NCBI GenBank assembly: GCA_023246095.1
Contig: JAHFJA010000011.1
Location: 1-36,471, forward strand
Reading direction: 5' to 3'
DNA length: 36,471 bases
Origin: a bacterium
Lineage (GTDB): Bacteria; Patescibacteriota; Patescibacteriia; JACQRZ01
In this document: positions 24,301 through 31,873 of the stretch, in pieces
How the letters are laid out: each line of letters starts with the position of its first letter
Position numbering within the stretch: position 1 is the stretch's first letter
Notes under the pieces: generated by a model
Told to the model about the DNA's origin: nothing
Databases searched by the model: none
What the model saw: only the letters and a program-made list of their open reading frames with translations
Translations under genes and position numbers: made by a program

Positions 24301-24687
24301 CTACTACAATTCTTGGTAGTTCCTCATTTGAGGAAATCGTGGGGAATTGTATTTGATGATGCGACATTGATGCCTCTCTCATTAGCCACCATTTCTCTTT
24401 TTGATGCAAATAGTAATAAGTTATTACGATCTCGATTGTCAGATTATCAAGGACGATTTAATTTTCTTGCACCTCCGGGACACTATAAAATATTGGTGAC
24501 ACGCCCCAACTATCAGTTCCCTTCTGCAAATCACAAGATAAAACGATACAAATATTTGTATTATGGAACTGAGGTTGAAGTGAAAAAAGAAAATGAAATC
24601 GTGAGGGTAAATATTCCAATGCATAAACGCAATGTTACACCAGGAAGTGGAGAGGCTCAGGAGGTTGCCAATCCAGAAATCTCGTGA
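21397..24687 (+). CDS. giant multidomain envelope protein C
   Basis: The 1096-residue product has these parts: signal peptide (1-33); an N-terminal domain related to A and B (34-200, SMSDTLSSQKAGELSNHRIAF); FN3 domain 1 (about 205-295); a Gly/Ser/Thr linker (295-440); FN3 domain 2 (444-528); a poly-Gly tract (538-584). A Cys-containing beta domain follows (586-700), then a helical stretch and a first span (about 761-783, LSIFAAGSLLLLVPSYLG). After a basic KKKRRKRWG comes a carboxypeptidase-regulatory-like domain (812-905), a two-span hairpin (928-978) and a second regulatory-like domain (981-1081). By the positive-inside rule both regulatory-like domains lie in the cytoplasm, which is unusual. 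It may anchor or sense the surface layer formed by A and B. No assigned family for the full protein. Confidence 0.75.
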   Translation: MKSKNYFISAFFSGASLAILLILFFPLNLFAASLASMSDTLSSQKAGELSNHRIAFTSPSGMSSGTIEVDLSSVVSTTGSVNETDIDLSYGLSGSETSAALTPTASAGTWGAVVNSLTKKLTLTFPLVTCGVSPCGVPIVPGNKVIIKIGTNATGGDAQMTNAAVGNSKLVRIDAGTDSGTLAVVLVDSGSIGVTSDATSGATGPASPTGLGATLFNSSQASLSWTDNATNESSFTIERSINGGTFAVLTTVGANVNTFLDSNVGAGNSYSYRVLASNSTGNSAYTNSATVSIPAAGAVEVGGSGTLLPSGTTGSGSGASTGGSAPSDAGFTSTPTPCTVSCQLGCPCSGTTTGGGSSSPAPTDSGTGTAGGTTTGSGTGTSGGTTGTGTTGGTTGSGAGTSGGTSTTLGGDALAGVPSICVVSGSLGCTSNTTRPPSQSCLEAPVIEAVTKEAQIDLECHGSSPAELLFVIERSVSGSPFVQIGSTPANLTTFSDTSVDPSTTYSYRARATNADCQSPYSNVSSARTFASGESGGAISGDTGGGGGGAGGGGGGGSGGGGGGGAGGGGGGGSGGGGGGGGGGSGTPLYGTAFFGDPSSWGMTEVNGASSPYAKGQFCARKLTAITPCVKTAGLPVAVSQMNMSVGGTVYPLSFDTAKQCYTGTIPIPPALGVYPLTLNATYVDGTTTTVNSVISVRSTCRFFIEATVTEDAVKKVIEKVQIAATNLNDLADSFGRGMGGGGSGGGLGSGRIGELIGQSQGLLQTLSIFAAGSLLLLVPSYLGNVSSVVRYAAQGFSNLFSLFGYKKKRRKRWGVVYDAFSKEPEALAIVRLYDVTTNKVIETQVTDQTGRFSFFTQPGTYSLSVTKVPFVYPSGVVRGRTDGKYANVYRGENIVIRNDDDEISVSIPIDPKRRERIKEGSFMDAFLDVLERVGPFVAVLSFAISITLVLYTPSVLNVAIFIINTILILLQFLVVPHLRKSWGIVFDDATLMPLSLATISLFDANSNKLLRSRLSDYQGRFNFLAPPGHYKILVTRPNYQFPSANHKIKRYKYLYYGTEVEVKKENEIVRVNIPMHKRNVTPGSGEAQEVANPEIS
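23023..23118 (+). repeat. perfect 48-bp tandem duplication encoding poly-Gly
   Basis: Two identical 48-base units (23023-23070 and 23071-23118) encode 16-residue Gly-rich blocks ending in Gly-Ser-Gly. A shortened GGT-rich unit continues to about 23150. G-rich on the coding strand; likely to vary in copy number by slippage. Confidence 0.85.
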
Positions 24688-24720
24688 TAGCGTGAGGGAA
24701 GTGAAATAATAATATATTCT

Positions 24721-25269
24721 ATGGCAATAAACTTGTACAAAGATATTTCGTCGTTTGCTGATGAGGAAAAAGGAATTTTCCATGTAGTCGTTGATGTTCC
24801 AAAAGGTGGCAGTAATAAGTATGAGTATGATGAAGTGGCAGGCTACTTTGCGCTCGACCGTGTTCTTCATCACCAGATGTTCTATCCATTCGATTACGGA
24901 TTTATTCCACAGACACATGCCGGCGATGGTGATGCCGTGGATGTATGTTTGTTGGTAACGTATCCAACATTTCCTGGGTGTGTGATTAAAGCTCGCGCGA
25001 TTGGATATATCAAAACTGCTGATGAAAAAGGAGAAGACATGAAAATCATTGCAGTACCCGCTGACAAAGTTGATCCTCGTTTTAAGGAGATTCAAAGTAT
25101 TGGAGATCTTCCTTCACATTTTCAAGAAGAACTTCTGATTCACTTCAAAGAAATTAAAAAGCTTGAGAAAGAAAAATATGCAAAAGTAGAAATTGGTGGC
25201 TTTGGCACGAAAGAAGAAGCATACGAAATAATTAGAGAGGCTCAGAAAGTGTTTTCTGAAAAGCATTAA
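24721..25269 (+). CDS. ppa: family I inorganic pyrophosphatase
   Basis: The 182-residue product matches soluble family I PPases: VVDVPKGGSNKYEYDE near residue 24-39, HHQMFYPFDYGFIPQTHAGDGDAVDVCLL with the three metal-binding Asp residues, and KIIAVPADKVDPRF. The signature normally reads D-G-D-P-[LI]-D; here Pro is Ala. It hydrolyses pyrophosphate to phosphate in the cytosol. The NUDIX gene follows after 3 bases, so the two are probably cotranscribed. Confidence 0.95.
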   Translation: MAINLYKDISSFADEEKGIFHVVVDVPKGGSNKYEYDEVAGYFALDRVLHHQMFYPFDYGFIPQTHAGDGDAVDVCLLVTYPTFPGCVIKARAIGYIKTADEKGEDMKIIAVPADKVDPRFKEIQSIGDLPSHFQEELLIHFKEIKKLEKEKYAKVEIGGFGTKEEAYEIIREAQKVFSEKH

Positions 25270-25272
25270 TTT

Positions 25273-25854
25273 GTGAGTGTTCCTACCAAAGAAGGCGCTG
25301 AACGGATTCTCTACAAAGGGCGAATGATTGAAATTGTTGAACAAGACATGCTTATTGGTGAGAAGACAAAGACATTTGAATTTGCGCGTCGCGCACCTGG
25401 TACTCGGCTGATCATCCCCAAAGGTGATCAGCTTTTGTTGACCCGAGAATATCGCACTGAGATCTCTGATTGGGATTATCGCCTCGCTGGTGGTAAAGTA
25501 TTTGATTCTCTTGATGAGTACAATGCATTTTTACAAACAGGTGAAGATGTCATGCCACAAGCAATGATCGCAGCAAAGAAGGAAGCGGTCGAAGAAATGG
25601 GCATTATCGTCGATTCACTTTCGCACATTGCGACATCCCACTGTGGTGCGACTATTGAATGGGATTTATTCTATTTTGTCGTCGATGGTTTTCATAATGA
25701 CAGCGACGGTCAGCATCTCGAATTGGGGGAGCACATCGAAGTAGTCGAGGTGCCTCTCGAACAAGTAAAAGCAATGTGCTTGGACGGGAGTATCAAAGAA
25801 GATCGTAGTGTGGCCGTATTATTACGATATTTGCACGGAAAAGGGGAAGTATAG
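25273..25854 (+). CDS. NUDIX hydrolase (ADP-ribose pyrophosphatase-like)
   Basis: The 193-residue product starts at GTG 25273, 3 bases after ppa. It has the ADPRP-like N-terminus and strand order (FEFARRAPGTRLIIPKGDQLLLTREYR; DWDYRLAGGKVFDS). The NUDIX helix KKEAVEEMGI holds the catalytic E-x-x-E-E-x-G core, with Lys in place of the usual Arg. About 28 residues (SLDEYNAFLQTGEDVMPQAM) separate the AGG strand from the helix, longer than the standard box, so it is a split NUDIX box. It probably hydrolyses nucleoside diphosphate derivatives; the release of pyrophosphate or phosphate fits with ppa next door. Confidence 0.88.
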   Translation: MSVPTKEGAERILYKGRMIEIVEQDMLIGEKTKTFEFARRAPGTRLIIPKGDQLLLTREYRTEISDWDYRLAGGKVFDSLDEYNAFLQTGEDVMPQAMIAAKKEAVEEMGIIVDSLSHIATSHCGATIEWDLFYFVVDGFHNDSDGQHLELGEHIEVVEVPLEQVKAMCLDGSIKEDRSVAVLLRYLHGKGEV

Positions 25855-25896
25855 GTCTGTTTTCCTTATATCTACATGTAAATCAGGTATTTCTAT

Positions 25897-25920
25897 AAAA
25901 GCCTATATTTATAGGCTTTT
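25897..25920. terminator. terminator after the NUDIX gene
   Basis: AAAAGCCTAT (25897-25906) pairs with ATAGGCTTTT (25911-25920) around ATTT, followed by T. Confidence 0.8.
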
Positions 25921-25936
25921 TATGTCTATAATATTC

Positions 25937-25965
25937 TTGACAAAAGTAGGGTTTTGTGCTATACT
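25937..25965 (+). promoter_or_regulatory. near-consensus promoter with TGC-extended -10
   Basis: TTGACA (25937-25942), 17 bases, TATACT (25960-25965). Its surroundings align over about 60 bases with the promoter at 36114. Confidence 0.85.
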
Positions 25966-25971
25966 TTAATC

Positions 25972-25998
25972 ATAAAAGCTTATATTTAAGTCTTTTAT
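25972..25998 (+). promoter_or_regulatory. stem-loop at the predicted transcription start
   Basis: ATAAAAG (25972-25978) pairs with CTTTTAT (25992-25998), and CTTA with TAAG, with one bulged base and a TATT loop. Position +1 is predicted at about 25972. Confidence 0.6.
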
Positions 25999-26046
25999 AA
26001 ACAAATCAAAACATTATAATTTAAGGTTAAATAGGAGAATAGGAAG

Positions 26047-26709
26047 ATGAAGTTGAAAAGAGAAGAACTTATAGCCATTTTTACAAAGGCTATAGATGGC
26101 AATGTTATTGCCATTGATACTGCCACCGAATTTCTTGAAACACATTTATATATCGGAGATTATGATAATCTTCGTACTATAGATGCTGAAACGAGTCTTG
26201 AAGTTGAAAAACAGAAAGATTTCCTTAAAAAGGAATTTAACATGGATATTGTCGTGACCCCTAGTATGATTCCCGTAAAACCTGAAGGTACAACAAGACT
26301 CATTGTTGTACCAAAGGGATTCAAATCAAAAATTGTTTTGGATAAGCTGGCATCTAAGGATATAGTAATAACAAGTAAATACGAGGATCTTGATACTGCA
26401 TATCCTAGCGGAAGGAATCCAAACAATAAATCATACGCAATCTGGGTGAATGATGAAGATTCTGGGGAGATTCACAGTGTGTTGAGGTGTAGTATGACCG
26501 AGGAAACTTTGTTGGAACACCTCCTTCATGAATTAATTTATTTTTCAGAAAAAGCCACATTACTGAATATCGATTCTGTTTTCTGTAAAGGTTCGGAAGG
26601 TGCACAGGGCACCTCAACGCCGATTGTAACTTCGATTAATGGGGAAGTCAGAATCAAATCGTTTGCTACTGTACGTGACGTAACGGTGCGTGTCTCAAGA
26701 GCATATTAA
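26047..26709 (+). CDS. 220-residue hypothetical protein
   Basis: The ATG at 26047 follows a 75-base leader with a purine-rich AGGAGAATAGGAAG. The soluble product has an alpha-helical N-terminus (LKREELIAIFTKAIDG), a mixed middle with TRLIVVPKGFKSKIVLDKLA, the segment YPSGRNPNNKSYAIWVNDED, and a helix ETLLEHLLHELIYFSEKAT before the tail. No signal peptide or membrane span and no family recognised. It has a strong own promoter and is followed by a terminator-like hairpin, so it is a single-gene unit. Confidence 0.65.
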   Translation: MKLKREELIAIFTKAIDGNVIAIDTATEFLETHLYIGDYDNLRTIDAETSLEVEKQKDFLKKEFNMDIVVTPSMIPVKPEGTTRLIVVPKGFKSKIVLDKLASKDIVITSKYEDLDTAYPSGRNPNNKSYAIWVNDEDSGEIHSVLRCSMTEETLLEHLLHELIYFSEKATLLNIDSVFCKGSEGAQGTSTPIVTSINGEVRIKSFATVRDVTVRVSRAY

Positions 26710-26722
26710 TAATAAGAAACTT

Positions 26723-26752
26723 TCTAAGGTGTATAGAATATACATTCTTAGA
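26723..26752 (+). terminator. probable terminator
   Basis: TCTAAG..TGTATA pairs with TATACA..CTTAGA (loop GAA), followed by TTCGTTTTT. It lies 14 bases past the stop of the 220-residue protein gene. Confidence 0.6.
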
Positions 26753-26828
26753 TTCGTTTTTCATAGTATGAATAAAACTATTCGTATTCTGAAAGAGCGA
26801 ACTGAACCCTGAAGACACTTCTTCTTTT

Positions 26829-26890
26829 ATAATTGCAATCATTGAGTATATATCACAACCATATGATGTGTTCTTGGTGATGGCAATTAT
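26829..26890 (+). promoter_or_regulatory. long inverted repeat just before the ribosome binding site
   Basis: ATAATTGC.ATCA (26829-26841) pairs with TGAT.GCAATTAT (26878-26890), 12 of 13 positions. The AAGGAG at 26898-26903 and ATG 26913 follow directly. No clear promoter is visible between 26753 and 26912. It may be a structured mRNA leader or an operator. Confidence 0.4.
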
Positions 26891-26912
26891 TTTAAAAAAG
26901 GAGATTATAAAA

Positions 26913-27320
26913 ATGAGTGATGTATCTAAAGGGGCTACCACGGCAGGATTAAGGAAAAAAGATAATATTATTGGGTGGCTATCAATTTTTGGGCTACTTA
27001 TTACTACTATAGCTCTCTATCTTGCTTGTGCGTACGAACCAATAGGGGGATATGAAGCAGTTTTAGAGAAAAATCATGTTAATGTTGGACGATCTTTATT
27101 TTGGCAAAAAAGTATTTACATTCCGACCTCTGGTGAAGTTATAAGTTGCAATCTTGTTGATGAAAAATATAAGGTTGTTGTAGATAAAAAAGAAAAAGAA
27201 ATACGAATTTCGGGGTTAATTTTTTATTGTATTCGACCCAATATCCATCATGATGGAGAGGAAAATCGTGATTCAAGGGAGGGCGAAGTTGTACTTGGTG
27301 TCATAGGATCTCTACCATAG
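26913..27320 (+). CDS. single-TM hypothetical protein
   Basis: ATG 26913 follows AAGGAG with a 9-base gap. The 135-residue product has a short polar N-terminus and one span (IIGWLSIFGLLITTIALYLAC). A soluble domain with alternating strands follows (KYKVVVDKKEKEIRISGLIFYC), ending in an acidic stretch (HHDGEENRDSREGE) and a hydrophobic tail. It is probably membrane-anchored with the domain outside. No family recognised. A terminator follows. Confidence 0.65.
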   Translation: MSDVSKGATTAGLRKKDNIIGWLSIFGLLITTIALYLACAYEPIGGYEAVLEKNHVNVGRSLFWQKSIYIPTSGEVISCNLVDEKYKVVVDKKEKEIRISGLIFYCIRPNIHHDGEENRDSREGEVVLGVIGSLP

Positions 27321-27334
27321 AGATAATCAATCAT

Positions 27335-27368
27335 AAAAAGATCACAGTAATTATGCTGGGATCTTTTT
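27335..27368 (+). terminator. intrinsic terminator
   Basis: AAAAAGATC (27335-27343) pairs with GATCTTTTT (27360-27368), with inner CAG/CTG. Confidence 0.8.
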
Positions 27369-27396
27369 AAATACAAATACAATCCCGTACCCCTTC

Positions 27397-27425
27397 TTGA
27401 CTTTTACTCAGGTAACCGATATACT
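27397..27425 (+). promoter_or_regulatory. nusA promoter
   Basis: TTGACT (27397-27402), 17 bases, TATACT (27420-27425). Predicted start near 27432. It shows that the in-frame region upstream of ATG 27502 is not translated. Confidence 0.75.
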
Positions 27426-27434
27426 CGGTACAAC

Positions 27435-27465
27435 GATAGTTTATGATTGTAAACTATCTTTTTTT
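27435..27465 (+). terminator. terminator-like hairpin in the nusA leader (possible attenuator)
   Basis: GATAGTTTA (27435-27443) pairs perfectly with TAAACTATC (27450-27458) around TGATTG and is followed by seven T (27459-27465). It begins about 3 bases after the predicted transcription start and 37 bases before ATG 27502. Confidence 0.65.
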
Positions 27466-27501
27466 ATTCAAAATCCCTCTAATTTAAGGTATTTATATAC
27501 T

Positions 27502-28743
27502 ATGAATAACCCAATCGCTTCTGCTATCAAGCAGGTCTGTGATGAGAAGAATATTCCTCAAGAGTACGTCATTGAGGCTCTTGAGTTTGCGTTGGCCGCC
27601 GCCTATCGTAAAGATTTCGGTGAGAAAAATCAGAACGTCAAAGCAGAGTTCGATTTGATGACCGGTGAGTCTCGAATTTTTGATGTGAAAACAGTTGTTC
27701 GTGATTATACAACCGAGGAACTTGAAGCACACATGGCAAAGTATACTGAAGGAAAAGATCATGAGATCGATCATGAAGATAAAGATGGCGAAAAACGCTT
27801 TAACCCAAAAACGGATATCATGATTTCCGAAGCAAAAGCATTGAAAGCCGATGCAGAAATCGGTGATGTGATAAAAACAGAAATGCCGGTAACTGAAGAG
27901 TACGGTCGTATGGCAGCGCAAACTGCAAAACAAGTTATCATTCAAAAACTTCGCGAAGCAGAACGTGATTTGGTATTCGAAGATTTTAAAGATAAACAAG
28001 ACACATTGATCATGGCAACGGTACAGCGCAAAGAAGCTTCACGTGTGTTATTGGACATCGGTCGAGGAACGGCAATCATGCCTAACGAAGAACTTTCTCC
28101 TCGTGAACGATATATGCCTGGCGATCGCATAAAAGTATATGTAGTGTCTGTTGCGAAAGGAACACGTGGTCCAGAAATCATTGTTTCTCGCGCACATGTA
28201 AATATGTTACGAAAAGTTTTTGAATCAGAAATCCCTGAAGTTGAAAGCGGAGCCATTGAAATCAAGGCAGTCGCCCGCGATGTCGGAGAACGTGCAAAAG
28301 TAGCTGTCATGGCACATCAAGAAAATATTGATCCGATTGGTTCCTGTATTGGTCAGAGAGGAAGTCGTATCCAGACGGTGATCGCAGAATTGGGTGGTGA
28401 AAAAGTAGACATCATCCAATATGACGAGGACATGTCGACGTTTATCATGAACGCCCTTTCTCCAGCAAAAGTATCTCGTATCGAGTTGGATGAGGCGACC
28501 CATCGCGCACGAGTGTTTGTCAAAGATGACCAGCTTTCACTTGCGATTGGTAAAGGCGGTCAAAACGTTCGTTTGGCCTCACAATTGACACATTGGAATA
28601 TTGAAGTAGTATCAGAACAAGGGGAAGTAGTTGCTACACCAGAAGAAGCAGAGACTCCAGAAGCATCAATCGAACCAGAAACAGAAGAAACTACCCCAGA
28701 AATCGTTACAGAATCGAAGGAATCTACCGAAGAGACCGCTTAA
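27502..28743 (+). CDS. nusA: transcription termination/antitermination factor NusA
   Basis: The 413-residue product has the NusA N-terminal domain (IASAIKQVCDEKNIPQEYVIEALEFALAAAYRKDFG) and an S1 domain (TLIMATVQRKEASRVLLDIGRGTAIMP). KH1 and KH2 follow (GPEIIVSRAHVNMLRKVFESE; IDPIGSCIGQRGSRIQTVIAEL; LAIGKGGQNVRLASQLTHWNIEV). An acidic tail (EEAETPEASIEPETEE) ends it; the E. coli-type C-terminal acidic repeats are absent, as in Gram-positive NusA. It has an insertion in the N-terminal domain (TEGKDHEIDHEDKDG). It binds RNA polymerase and affects pausing and intrinsic termination. rpsA follows after 41 bases. Confidence 0.96.
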   Translation: MNNPIASAIKQVCDEKNIPQEYVIEALEFALAAAYRKDFGEKNQNVKAEFDLMTGESRIFDVKTVVRDYTTEELEAHMAKYTEGKDHEIDHEDKDGEKRFNPKTDIMISEAKALKADAEIGDVIKTEMPVTEEYGRMAAQTAKQVIIQKLREAERDLVFEDFKDKQDTLIMATVQRKEASRVLLDIGRGTAIMPNEELSPRERYMPGDRIKVYVVSVAKGTRGPEIIVSRAHVNMLRKVFESEIPEVESGAIEIKAVARDVGERAKVAVMAHQENIDPIGSCIGQRGSRIQTVIAELGGEKVDIIQYDEDMSTFIMNALSPAKVSRIELDEATHRARVFVKDDQLSLAIGKGGQNVRLASQLTHWNIEVVSEQGEVVATPEEAETPEASIEPETEETTPEIVTESKESTEETA

Positions 28744-28784
28744 CCACATTAATTAACTAATTCATAATTTAAATCATAATCGGT

Positions 28785-30011
28785 ATGTCTACGAACGTAA
28801 TTCAAGAAAGCGCAACAGCTCCAGAACGTGAAGAATATAAGCAATTACTACAAGAATTTGGTGCTCAACTTCCTAAAATAGGAGACATGGTTGAGGGTAC
28901 GGTTATTGGCATGGGAAAAAATGAAGTTCAGGTTGATATTGATGGTATTGCCAGTGGTATTGTGCGTGGATATGAGCTTATTGACGAGTCTGAAGAATAT
29001 TCAACTCTTTCTATTGGTGACCATGTTGTGGCCACTGTTCTTGATTTGGAAAATGAGTCGGGTGCTATGGAACTTTCTTTCCGATCAGCAGGTCACAAGA
29101 AAGCTTGGGATCGGTTGTCTGGCCTTGTAAAAGCAGGTGATATTGTTCAAGTACAAATCACAGAAGCCAACAAAGGTGGTCTTATGGTGGTACTCGGAAA
29201 GACCAAAGGTTTCTTGCCTGTTTCACAATTGTGTCCGGAACACTATCCTCGTATTCAAGGAGGTGATAAGAATAAAATTCTTGAGCGTTTGAAGACCTAT
29301 GTTGGCCAAATGTTTGATGTCAAAGTGATCGACGTCAATGAACAAGATGAAAAACTCATTGTATCTGAAAAGTCAGTGTGGGAAGAACGTCAGAAAGATG
29401 TCATTGGAAGTTATAAGCTTGGTGATATTATTGAGGGGACCATTACGGTGATTACTGATTTCGGAGCATTTGTTGAATTTGGTGAAGGACTCGAGGGTCT
29501 CGTTCATATTTCAGAAATTGCATGGCAGAGAATTGATGACCCACGCGATGTAGTTGTTCGTGGCCAAAAGATCAAAGCGCAGATTATTAAAATTGATGGT
29601 TCAAAGATTTTCCTTTCAATGAAAAATTTGATTGCTGATCCTTGGAAGCACGTTGCCGAGAAATACGTTTTGGGCCAGAAAGTGACAGGAAAAGTTCTCA
29701 AGATTAATCCGTTCGGTTTGTTTGTCGAATTGGATCATGACATTCATGGATTGGCTCACGTCTCTGAACTTACCGCAAAACCCGATGCGAATCCATTTGA
29801 TGTCGCAAAAATCGGTGATGAATTAACTTTTCGTATTGTTTCGATCAAACCTGAAGAACACCGCCTTGGTTTGAGTCTCAAAGCCCTCAATGATCCTGAT
29901 TCAAAATATACAGAAGCAGCAGCAACTGAAAGTGAAAGCGCTCCCGTGTCTGAAGCGGTGGTTGCACCTGAGGCAACAACAGAAGAGTCTTCAACTCCTG
30001 TAGTCGAGTAA
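28785..30011 (+). CDS. rpsA: 30S ribosomal protein S1 (four S1 domains)
   Basis: The 408-residue product is a string of four S1 RNA-binding repeats: about 33-100 (GDMVEGTVIGMGKNEVQVDI), 118-195 (KGFLPVSQLCPEHY), 207-277 (GDIIEGTITVITDFGAFVEF, EGLVHISEIAWQRID) and 293-365 (GQKVTGKVLKINPFGLFVEL, HGLAHVSELTAK). The C-terminus is a disordered Glu/Ala/Pro/Thr tail. E. coli S1 has six repeats; four is usual for shorter forms. It binds mRNA on the small subunit and helps initiation, relevant here because several genes lack a ribosome binding site. Confidence 0.93.
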   Translation: MSTNVIQESATAPEREEYKQLLQEFGAQLPKIGDMVEGTVIGMGKNEVQVDIDGIASGIVRGYELIDESEEYSTLSIGDHVVATVLDLENESGAMELSFRSAGHKKAWDRLSGLVKAGDIVQVQITEANKGGLMVVLGKTKGFLPVSQLCPEHYPRIQGGDKNKILERLKTYVGQMFDVKVIDVNEQDEKLIVSEKSVWEERQKDVIGSYKLGDIIEGTITVITDFGAFVEFGEGLEGLVHISEIAWQRIDDPRDVVVRGQKIKAQIIKIDGSKIFLSMKNLIADPWKHVAEKYVLGQKVTGKVLKINPFGLFVELDHDIHGLAHVSELTAKPDANPFDVAKIGDELTFRIVSIKPEEHRLGLSLKALNDPDSKYTEAAATESESAPVSEAVVAPEATTEESSTPVVE

Positions 30012-30039
30012 ATTGCGACACAACAACTTGAATCTGCCT

Positions 30040-31854
30040 ATGAAACCAATTGTAAAAAACATCGTTATTTTTTTTGTGGTCGTCATTGTGGTAGGCGCTG
30101 CACTGAGTCTATATAATGCCGCCCCCATCAGCAAACCAAAAACAGCAGGGATGGAAACGTTGATTTCTCAGATTAATGAAGAAAAAGTAAAAGCAATAGA
30201 AATTCAGGGAGATAGCCTCCATATAACATTGAGTGATGATTCAAAAGAAGTCGTCCGCAAGGAACCGACTGAATCCTTTAGTGAGGTAGTGAAAAATTAC
30301 AATCTTGATCCGGTAAAAGTTGCGAAAGCCCACCCAGAAGTGAAAGGTGATGGCGCAGGTGCATGGGCAGTTGCAATTTTGCCGTTCGTTTTGCCTTTTC
30401 TACTGTTGATTGCTCTCGTATATATCATGAGCCGGCAGATTCAGGGTGCAAACTCACGTGCAATGATGTTTGGTTCATCTCGTGCACGCAAGCTTGAAGC
30501 GGATAATAAAAAAAATAAGATCACATTCAAGGATGTGGCAGGCGTTAAAGAATCAAAAGAAGAATTGAAAGAGATTGTTGAGTTCTTAAAAGATCATAAG
30601 AAATTTACTGACCTTGGAGCAAAAATTCCAAAAGGAGTGTTGTTAGTAGGACCTCCAGGAACAGGTAAAACTCTTCTTGCTAAAGCAGTAGCGGGCGAAG
30701 CTGACGTTCCTTTCTTTCACGTTTCAGGTTCAGAGTTTATCGAAATGTTTGTAGGGGTTGGTGCGAGTCGTGTTCGCGATCTGTTTGCACGAGCAAAAAA
30801 AAGTGCACCATGTATCGTTTTTATTGATGAAATTGATGCCGTGGGTCGTCAACGTGGAGCAGGTCTTGGTGGTTCCAACGACGAGCGAGAACAAACGCTC
30901 AACCAAATTCTCGTAGAGCTCGATGGTTTTGAGCCGAATGACAATGTGATCGTTATCGCAGCAACAAACCGTCCTGATGTGTTAGACCCTGCTCTTCTTC
31001 GTCCTGGTCGTTTTGACCGTCGTGTCTATCTTGATCCTCCGAGTATCAATGATCGTGATGAAATTTTGCAAGTTCATTCTCAAAAGAAGCCATTGGCGGC
31101 AGATGTATCATTGCGACGAATCGCTGAGCGCACCCCAGGGTTTACGGGTGCGGATCTTTCGAATCTTCTTAATGAAGCGGCTATTTGGACAGCGCGTCAT
31201 GATCGTAAAGAAATTACCCAGGATGATATTCTCGCGAGTATAGAAAAAGTCATGCTTGGTCCAGAACGAAAGAGTCACATCATCTCCGATGAAGAGAAAA
31301 AAGTCACTGCATACCATGAAGCGGGTCATGCATTGATTTCACATACATTGAAAAAAGCAGGATCGGTGCAAAAGGTCTCTATAATTTCTCGTGGCCGTGC
31401 AGCAGGGTATACCTTAAACATGCCTACCGAAGATAAATACTTTACACGAAAGAACGAATTCTTGGCCGATCTTGCTGTTATGATGGGAGGCTATGTTACC
31501 GAGGAGTTTATTTTCGGTGATGTGAGCACGGGTGCACACAATGATCTTTCAAAGGCTACCGATGTAGCACGCAGAATGGTGACTGATTATGGTATGAGTG
31601 CATTAGGTCCCCAGACATTTGGCCATGACGACGATGCAGTGTTCTTGGGTCGCGATATGGTTGCACGTCGAAATTATAGTGAAAAAACAGCAGAGCAAAT
31701 TGATGAACAGGTACATATTTTCACTACCGATGCATATAAGGCTGCAAAAGAGGTTATAACGACCCATCGCGCAAAACTTGAAGAGATTGTACAATTACTC
31801 TTAGAAAAGGAAACCATTGAGCAAGAAGAGTTCGCTCGCTTCTTTCCCGCATAA
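30040..31854 (+). CDS. ftsH: ATP-dependent zinc metalloprotease FtsH
   Basis: From ATG 30040 the product has 604 residues. It has a first span ([18 protein letters not shown]), a short extracytoplasmic domain and a second span ([21 protein letters not shown]). The AAA+ domain carries Walker A GPPGTGKT (about 204-211), Walker [13 protein letters not shown] and the second region of homology ([22 protein letters not shown]). The M41 protease site is HEAGH (about 426-430). It degrades misfolded membrane proteins and some regulators. It follows rpsA after 28 bases and its stop overlaps no other chosen start. Confidence 0.97.
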   Translation: MKPIVKNIVIFFVVVIVVGAALSLYNAAPISKPKTAGMETLISQINEEKVKAIEIQGDSLHITLSDDSKEVVRKEPTESFSEVVKNYNLDPVKVAKAHPEVKGDGAGAWAVAILPFVLPFLLLIALVYIMSRQIQGANSRAMMFGSSRARKLEADNKKNKITFKDVAGVKESKEELKEIVEFLKDHKKFTDLGAKIPKGVLLVGPPGTGKTLLAKAVAGEADVPFFHVSGSEFIEMFVGVGASRVRDLFARAKKSAPCIVFIDEIDAVGRQRGAGLGGSNDEREQTLNQILVELDGFEPNDNVIVIAATNRPDVLDPALLRPGRFDRRVYLDPPSINDRDEILQVHSQKKPLAADVSLRRIAERTPGFTGADLSNLLNEAAIWTARHDRKEITQDDILASIEKVMLGPERKSHIISDEEKKVTAYHEAGHALISHTLKKAGSVQKVSIISRGRAAGYTLNMPTEDKYFTRKNEFLADLAVMMGGYVTEEFIFGDVSTGAHNDLSKATDVARRMVTDYGMSALGPQTFGHDDDAVFLGRDMVARRNYSEKTAEQIDEQVHIFTTDAYKAAKEVITTHRAKLEEIVQLLLEKETIEQEEFARFFPA

Positions 31855-31873
31855 GGTATTAAACACAACTTCC

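Noticed and set aside
28040-28165. CACGTG cores at 28041 and 28148 inside nusA
   Set aside because: Flanking bases do not match the TGTTNC/GNAACA arms; they look like chance coding sequence.
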